From Megalobrama amblycephala (taxonomy: Eukaryota > Chordata > Actinopteri > Cypriniformes > Xenocyprididae): a stretch of DNA of 64,000 nt. Positions within the stretch are counted from its first letter, which is position 1; the number at the start of each line of letters is the position of its first letter. The notes under the pieces are model-generated. The model made no database searches, was not told where the DNA came from, and saw nothing but the letters and a program-made list of their open reading frames with translations. The stretch covers positions 8,669,582-8,733,581 of the forward strand of contig NC_063054.1 in the NCBI RefSeq assembly GCF_018812025.1, read 5' to 3'. Shown here piece after piece: positions 57,640-64,000 of this stretch. The translations under genes and the position numbers were made by a program.

Positions 57640-58795
57640 AACAGCTACCAGTATGTTGAAGGTCCAAATGTCAGTTTCAGTGCAGCTTCAAAGGGCTCTA
57701 CACGATCCCAGATGAGGAATAAGTGTCTTATCTAGCGAAACGATCTGTCATTTTCTAAAAAAAATAAAATTTTAAACTTTTTAACCACAAATGCTCATCT
57801 TGCACTGTTTTGCGTTGTGCCACGCATTACGTAATCATATTGGAAAGGTCAAGTATAGCCTCAGTTAATTTTAATCTTTGATATTATAATGACGTAGCTA
57901 TACCAACTGGGTTCCCTAGTTTACAGCATTAGTTGAGAGATTTTTTTTCTTTTTTTTGAGGGAATTTGCCATGTACTGTACCTGATATGCCCCAAATTAA
58001 TCAATATCGAATTGAATCAAATCAAAATCAAATCAAATCACAAGCTTGTGAATCGAAATCGAATCAAATTGTTAAATTTGTCAGTGCCCAGCCCTATAGT
58101 ATCAGTGAATGTTTTTTTAAGCAAATGTTGTCTTTTCCCTTTATTTCTTTGTCAGAGTGCACCAGAATGCTCTTTTTATGCTAAAGTGCACTACTTTTTC
58201 AAAAGGAAGGTAACAGGTTTATCTTCTACAATCAAACCATCTCTCAGTGATCGTTGCCTGGATTTTTCCATCTCTAGGCTGTTGTGCAGTTTTGCATTGA
58301 GTGATTGGAGTGCCGCTCTTGGTTTGCATAACTCTGTGCTCATAAATCTGTGTTTGATGGTGGGCCGCAGGGTTAGAAATGACAGGTGATAGGCTGGAAA
58401 GGTTTCTGTTCATAAGCTGCGTGTAGCTGCCAGTCATTGCGGATAAAGAACACATTATTTATTGTGTTTGAATGTTTTAAAACCTGAATCTAAATAGCGA
58501 ACATATTTCAAATCTGTATGATTTTATTGCTGTTCAAAGTACATCATGATTGGATGCGGTATCTCTTGCTCATTTTTTTTTCTCTTCTCATCTAGCCTTG
58601 TCTTGTATCTTACCTAGGGAGAAGAGATGAACCGCTCGTATAAAAGAAATTGTAACGCTCAATATAGCAGTCCAAATTTTCAGTTATTAAAAACCAGCTT
58701 TTTGAGCTTGTTTTCTCCTAAAATGTGCATTTGCAACCTGAAAATGCCATTTTTGTGCTAAAGAAGCAAAATTTATGATAGCATTGATGTACATA
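57640..58795. other. Non-coding, nothing recognised
   Basis: Contains an A/T-rich stretch with repeated AATCAAAT units at about 58013-58070, probably part of an old repeat. A 125-codon plus-strand frame (58012-58389) begins in this low-complexity tract and has no family feature. Confidence 0.3.
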
Positions 58796-59250
58796 GAGTA
58801 CCATTCAAAAGTTTGGGGTCAGTAAGATTTTTCTATATTTTTGAAAGAGATCTATTATGCTGACAGAGTCTGCATTTATTTGATCATCAGTAATAATGAT
58901 ATTAATAATAACTGATTCCTATTGTAATATATGTTAAAATGTAATTTATTCCTGTGATCAAAGCTGTATTTTCAGCATCACTACTCCAGTCTTCAGTGTC
59001 ACATGATCCTTCAGAAATCGTTCTAATATGCTGATTTGCTACTCAAGAAACACGTTGAAAACAGTTGTGCTGCGTCATATTTTTGTGTAAATCGTGTTAC
59101 ATTTTTCAGAATTCTTTGATGAATAGAAATTTCAAAAGAACAGCATTTTTATTACAATGTAAAAGTCTTTACTGTCACTTTTGATTATTTAATGCATCTT
59201 GGCTAAATAATTTTTTTTGTTTGTTTTTTTTTAATGCCGCCAAACTATTT
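58796..59250. mobile_element. Copy of the CCAAAAGTTTGG family
   Basis: ACCATTCAAAAGTTTGGGGT, TATTCCTGTGATCAAAGCTG, CAGTCTTCAGTGTCACATGA and AATTCTTTGATGAATAGAAA in the family order. The far end decays in a T-rich run (59200-59235). Confidence 0.65.
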
Positions 59251-59259
59251 GGCAGTGTA

Positions 59260-60540
59260 GTGTATTTGTGTACTGTCTAAGTAGATAATAGCTGCCAGTT
59301 AGTGTGTCCAAGTCTCAAGATATATATAAATAATATTAATAAAATAAAACATATTTTGTGTGTCATATATAAACATGATACTATCTACATTTTTGAACGT
59401 TTCTGAATCCTCCAAGAATAAGAACATCACAAGACTGACATTATGGTAGTGCAGGATAGAGTTGCTTTTGTTAAGCGTTTTCCTGGAATGGCCGTGTGTG
59501 TTTCCCATATGAAAATATCTGTGGAATTTGTTTGACAACTTAAGATTGATTTAACTTTTGATTAATCTCACACTGTGGGGTGGTGTGTGTGTGTGTGGAC
59601 ATTTTTTGGAAATGTAACAATGCAGAAAGTTTTCTGTGCAGGTTCAGGTTTAGATTATAGAATATGCACTTTGAACAGTATAAAAACCATTATGTCTATG
59701 AAACGTCCCCATAAAACATGTTAGCCCAACGTTCCCAACGTGTGTTTGTGTGTGTGCATGCTCGGGTGTTCATCGAGGGAATGCATGTCAGGAATGTGCC
59801 TTGAGTTTATCATTCATCTCTGCTTACACAATGTTACACAAAGAGAATCACTGTATGTACTGTATGTGTGTTCTGTTTTTTCACCTATTTTCCTTTTCTG
59901 CTGAACCAGTCGAGCTACAGCGTGTCACTCGCTCTGCTTTAATTTCCCATACAGAAAAAAACAAACAAAAAACACTTCAGTGTATATTATGATTAACCTC
60001 AGCATGAGCCTCTTGTTTAATGTGAAAAACATACAATGCAAAAAAATAAATAAATACATTTCCAGTAAAAAAATAAATATAAACATCTTGCATAAGACAT
60101 TTATTTATTTTTATTTTTAATATTAATATGTATTTTTCTTACTTCATTAGAATTTTTTTACTATCCTCATGGTGCCAATCGGATGCATCCAATGTTATTT
60201 TACTATTATTTATATAATATTTTTCAATTTTTCAATTTTTATTCTGTTTTAATTTTAAGTTTTAGTAATTTTTTAATTTTCTTTGTTTTTATATTTTTAT
60301 TTTGCTGTGTATATTAAACATTTATATTTAATAACAGAATTTAGAATAATATAATTCATTATAATAGTATTTCTATTTCAGTTTTAGTCATTTTAGTATG
60401 TAAATCTGTACTTATTTCAGTTAGTTGCCAAAACAAGATTTTTTTATGTTTTGTTTTGTTTTTCATCTAATGTTTACATTCTATTTTATTTCAGCTGTAT
60501 TTCAGTTAACTAAAAATTATTTTAATGGTTTTAGTTTTAG
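59260..60540. other. AT-rich non-coding DNA
   Basis: A (GT)n run near 59583-59597. Strongly T/A-rich from about 60040 with repeated TTTTATTTTA-like stretches. No open frame of note. Confidence 0.35.
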
Positions 60541-61122
60541 TTAAATGGGTCATAAAATGCCACTTTTACCAGATGTAAAATAAATCTCTGTTGTCCCCAG
60601 AGTGTGTATGTGAAGTTTTAGTTCAAAATACCCCACAGATCATTTTTACAGCATGTTAAATTTGTCACTTTTTCAGGGTGAGCAAAAATGCTCCGTTTTT
60701 GTGCGTGTCCCTTTAAATGCAAATGAACTGCTGCTCCCAAGAAGAGGGCGGAGTTTCAAGAGCTCATGTTAGCAGCGCCGATTAACATTATCTCACGCAG
60801 ACTCACTGAAAATATCAGAAACTGTTCAGCCTTTCAAGTTCAAACCGAAGTCGGACAATGATGGACAGACTCAAGAAGTGACAACATGTAGAATGCATGG
60901 GGTTATGTAAATTTTAGGGTTAGTGATGTCACTATTCCAGGAAGAAGCTTGTTGTAGTTCCTACCAGCAGTTTGTTGTAGTCCTTAAACAGAATTCCTTA
61001 CAAGAATTTGAACTTTGAGCGTCGGAACTTTGCAGATGTTGTTTATGCTCAAACAGCAACATTACACACTAACTAAAGAATTAAAATTAAAAAAGTGAAA
61101 TCATAATCAACCACCCCTTTAA
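60541..61122. mobile_element. TTAA-flanked element, GGGTCAT family
   Basis: TTAA at 60541-60544 and 61119-61122. Starts AATGGGTCATAAAATGCC and ends CAACCACCCCT. The interior CCCCAGAGTGTGTATGTGAA and CAAAATACCCCACAGATC resembles part of the AGGTGCC family. A reverse copy is at 34186-34992. Confidence 0.7.
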
Positions 61123-61129
61123 CAATAAC

Positions 61130-62276
61130 AACACTGGATGTGTCAGGGTATTTTTTGCCTACTGATTTATGAACTCTATGTACTTCACATTTGACATATT
61201 CTATTCAGTACTTCACACCTGCAGAACCAAAATATTAAATAAAGTTCATAACGTTATGCAGGTGTGTAGAATAAATACATTCTCATACTCTCATACATAT
61301 AAAAATATAGGAATTTGCAGATGGTATAAGGGGGAGACGACATGCATTTTAGACAAACAAAAGTTGTACTTGTTTCTGCATATACAATGCCACCTGTCAT
61401 CTTTTTGTCTGTTTGTTCTCTAGCAGTTTCTTTAATCAGCTTTGAGTCTCCATTTATTATCTCACTCATCACAATGCCCTGTTTGTCCTTCCCAACATCT
61501 TTTTTGACAGACAGGTTATGATAATTCAACAACAAAATACCTGTGACGCAGTAACACGACACCTCACTTCTTCTCAAAGCTTTTGTTTCCTACCTCAGAG
61601 CTCATTCCTGAGCTTCTGCTGGCACTGTTTAGACAAGTACGGCTCACACCCTTAATATTTTCCATTTCATAATTTGCTCTTCATGAATATGCATGCCTCT
61701 TGTCCATCATTCATAAACTTCATTTGACTTGAACTGAAACTACATTTAGAAAAAAGTTTCCCACCTGTGTCTGAAACAACCATCTGTGTGTTGCATGTTT
61801 GCACACATGTATGTGTGTGTGTGTGTTTGTGTTTTCACACCTATGTGTAGGTGAAAGTGGACTGTGAAGTGATGTTTCTGAGTGTGAGAACCAGTCTTAC
61901 ATCCAGCCCTCTGGGTCTGCAGTGGGTTGTAGTGTGGAAAGTCCCCGTGTTGTAGTAAACTATACCTTTGTACACAGAAAAACATCAAACCGCTTTAAGT
62001 AGCCAGAAGTCAGAGAGCTGTTTTATGTCAAAGCCCAGAAAGCAGAATGATCTTATTGTAAGCAAAGGACGTTATCTAAGTAGAACGTGACCCATTTGAG
62101 GTGAGAGCTGAAAGCCTGTGAAAAAAGGCCTGCATCATAGGTCGATACATCACTGTGTACTTCAGTTTAACGGCAGACGCTCCTGTTTACTGTCAGGGTG
62201 TGATTTCAGTCCACTGTGGTCTGAGGACCATCATGCCACCGATAGTCAGAGATGATGAGAATAATATTAAAGGGTT
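61130..62276. other. Non-coding, nothing recognised
   Basis: A short (GT)n run near 61811-61830. No coding frame accepted; open frames are below 110 codons and unremarkable. Confidence 0.3.
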
Positions 62277-62692
62277 AGTTCACCCAAAAATGAAAATAAT
62301 GTCATTAATTACTCACCCTCATGTAGACCTTCGTTTGTCTTCAGAACACAAATTAAGATATTTTTGATAAAATCCGATGGCTCAGTGAGGCCTGTATTGA
62401 CAGCAAGATAATTAACACTTAGAAAGACATATTTAAAACAGTTCATGTGACTACAGTGGTTCAACCTTAATGTTATGAAGCGACAAGAATACTTTTTGTG
62501 TGCTAAAAAAACAAAATAACGACTTTATTCAACAATATCTAGTGATGAGCGATTTCACAACACTGCTTCATGAAGCTTCAAAGCTTTACAAATCTTTTGT
62601 TTCGAATCAGTGGTTCGGAGCGTGCATCAAACTGCCTGGTTTACTGAAATCATGTGATTTTGGCAGTTTGATGCACGCTCCGAACCACTGAT
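62277..62692. mobile_element. Truncated TTAA element with a perfect 30-bp hairpin
   Basis: TTAA at 62277-62280, then AGGGTTAGTTCACCC and ATTACTCACCCTCATGTAGA. The right half has mostly been lost. At 62607-62636 and 62662-62691 two 30-base arms (TCAGTGGTTCGGAGC... and ...GCTCCGAACCACTGA) are exact complements, the remains of the palindrome centre. Confidence 0.65.
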
Positions 62693-62998
62693 AGTAGTGT
62701 GAACGGACTACTAGTTGTCTGTCACATCATACAGTGCGAGAAAGCCGCTCTGCTAAGGGGTTTTGTGTGTTTGGTTTCACTTTCTTTAACTTACAGTGAG
62801 GGAGATATGAGCTGTGTGTCATCTGAGGTTCTAGATCCAGCTACTGTTCTCCACCAGAGCGGCCCCCTTCAGTTTTGTCTTCTATGTGCGACTCAAATGC
62901 TGAAAATGCTGAAACTTCACAGATACATTCTGGGGACACCTGAGATCTTGTAAAAGTGGCATAATAGGTGACTATTTCTCATCACACATAAGTACACT

Positions 62999-63641
62999 TT
63001 AAAGGGATAGTTCACCCAAAAATGAAAATTTGATGTTTATCTGCTTACCCCCAGCGCATCCAAGATGTAGGTGACTTTGTTTCTTCAGTAGAACACAAAT
63101 GATGATTTTTAACTCCAACCGTTGCCGTCTGTCAGTCAAATAATGCTAGTGGATGGGAACTTCTACCATAAGAGTAAATGAAACTTGCATAGACAAATCC
63201 AAATTAAACCCTGCGGCTCATGACGACACATCGATGTCCTAAGACACGAAACGATCTTTTTGTGTGAGAAACCGAACAGTATTTATATAATTTTTTAACT
63301 CTAATACACCACTATGTCCAACTGCATTCAGCAATCACTTAGTGAGGTCTGATTGCGCTCTGACAGCGACAGTGATGTCTCGCGCATATACTTCAATGAG
63401 AGCTAGACATCACTACCGCTGTCAGAGCGCGATCAGACCTCACTAAGTGATTGCTGAATGCCGTTGGACATAGTGGTGTATTAGAGTTAAAAAATGATAT
63501 AAATACTGTTCGGTTTATCACACAAACTGAAAAATCATCATTTGTGTTCTACTGAAGAAACAAAGTCACCTACATTTTGGATACGCTGGGGGTAAGCAGA
63601 TAAACATCAAATTTTCATTTTTGGGTGAACTATCCCTTTAA
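62999..63641. mobile_element. Complete TTAA-flanked palindrome (AGGGATAGTTCACCC family)
   Basis: TTAA at 62999-63002 and 63638-63641. Ends AGGGATAGTTCACCC and GGGTGAACTATCCCT. The arms match along their length (CCAGCGCATCCAAGATGTAG against CTACATTTTGGATACGCTGG; GTCTGATTGCGCTCTGACAG near its inverse). Centre about 63390. Non-coding. Confidence 0.85.
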
Positions 63642-64000
63642 GTGCACATTGTAATAATGTCAAATGAAAAGTTTTACTTTTTAAATCATGGTGTAATAAT
63701 CTTTTGTTGTGCATAAAAAGTACACTTATTTTGATGTGTTGACTAACATATTAAATTACATGTTCGGTTCACTTTGTTTTGTCGTGGCATTGACATAATA
63801 TGTCATGGCCACATGGTATTTTTTCAAAGTAACAACCTATTTTTCTTTTGGCCATGAGTTTAATGCGTAAACAACCTGCGTGACCATAGCAACCCAGAAT
63901 TATCATAAATGGTCATTATTAATAAATTAATATTTTATTTTGAATTAAGAAGGTAAACTGCACACACTCACACCACAAACATTCATATCTAGTTACGTAT

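Noticed and set aside
58012..58389. 125-codon plus-strand frame
   Set aside because: Begins in AATCAAAT low-complexity sequence; no domain or splice signals.

Overview
This is a repeat-dense stretch of vertebrate, almost certainly cyprinid fish, nuclear DNA. Split genes with GT/AG introns, an intact single-exon jun gene, a CARD-plus-ankyrin gene of the fish caiap type, and the kinds of transposon (Tc1/mariner, hAT, Harbinger-like, palindromic TTAA- and TA-flanked elements) all point that way. No rRNA, tRNA, CRISPR, bacterial or viral gene was recognised.

Genes lie only in the first 24 kb and all are on the minus strand. Read in transcription order they are: jun (23549-22614, intronless, 311 aa, with a recognisable c-jun type promoter just upstream); a CARD/ankyrin inflammasome-adaptor gene, probably caiap (19313-15413, two coding exons, 748 aa); and a small coiled-coil protein of unknown function (exons 14392-14326, 14184-14144, 14047-13973 and 9393-about 9207). 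A separate terminal exon at 2876-2467, ending in an acidic SSSSDEE tail, probably belongs to the same small gene. The splice phase fits, and almost everything between the two exons is transposon.

From 24 kb to 64 kb I find no convincing host gene. This upstream flank of jun mixes interspersed repeats with repeat-free islands (about 26.0-28.1, 40.1-41.6, 46.8-47.0 and 55.0-55.5 kb) that are candidates for conserved regulatory DNA.

Transposons dominate the rest, and many are nested. A Tc1-type element at 10.6-13.7 kb carries a Harbinger-like insertion, two families of palindromic TTAA-flanked elements and two short MITEs. A Tc1 fold-back at 30.3-33.1 kb is split by a chimeric hAT element with an exact 8-bp target duplication. 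A complete but frameshifted Tc1 element with about 200-bp inverted ends lies at 56051-57628. At least three families flanked by TTAA (outer motifs AGGGATAGTTCACCC, AGGTGCC and AGGGGTCAT) recur, often as near-complete palindromes, as does a TA-flanked palindrome family ending CCAAAAGTTTGG.

The most useful leads are the gene model that joins the two distant parts of the small coiled-coil gene, the AP-1/CRE-like cluster between jun and caiap, and the nested and fold-back transposons, whose insertion order can be read from the sequence. I did not find clear evidence of a wholly new biological system.
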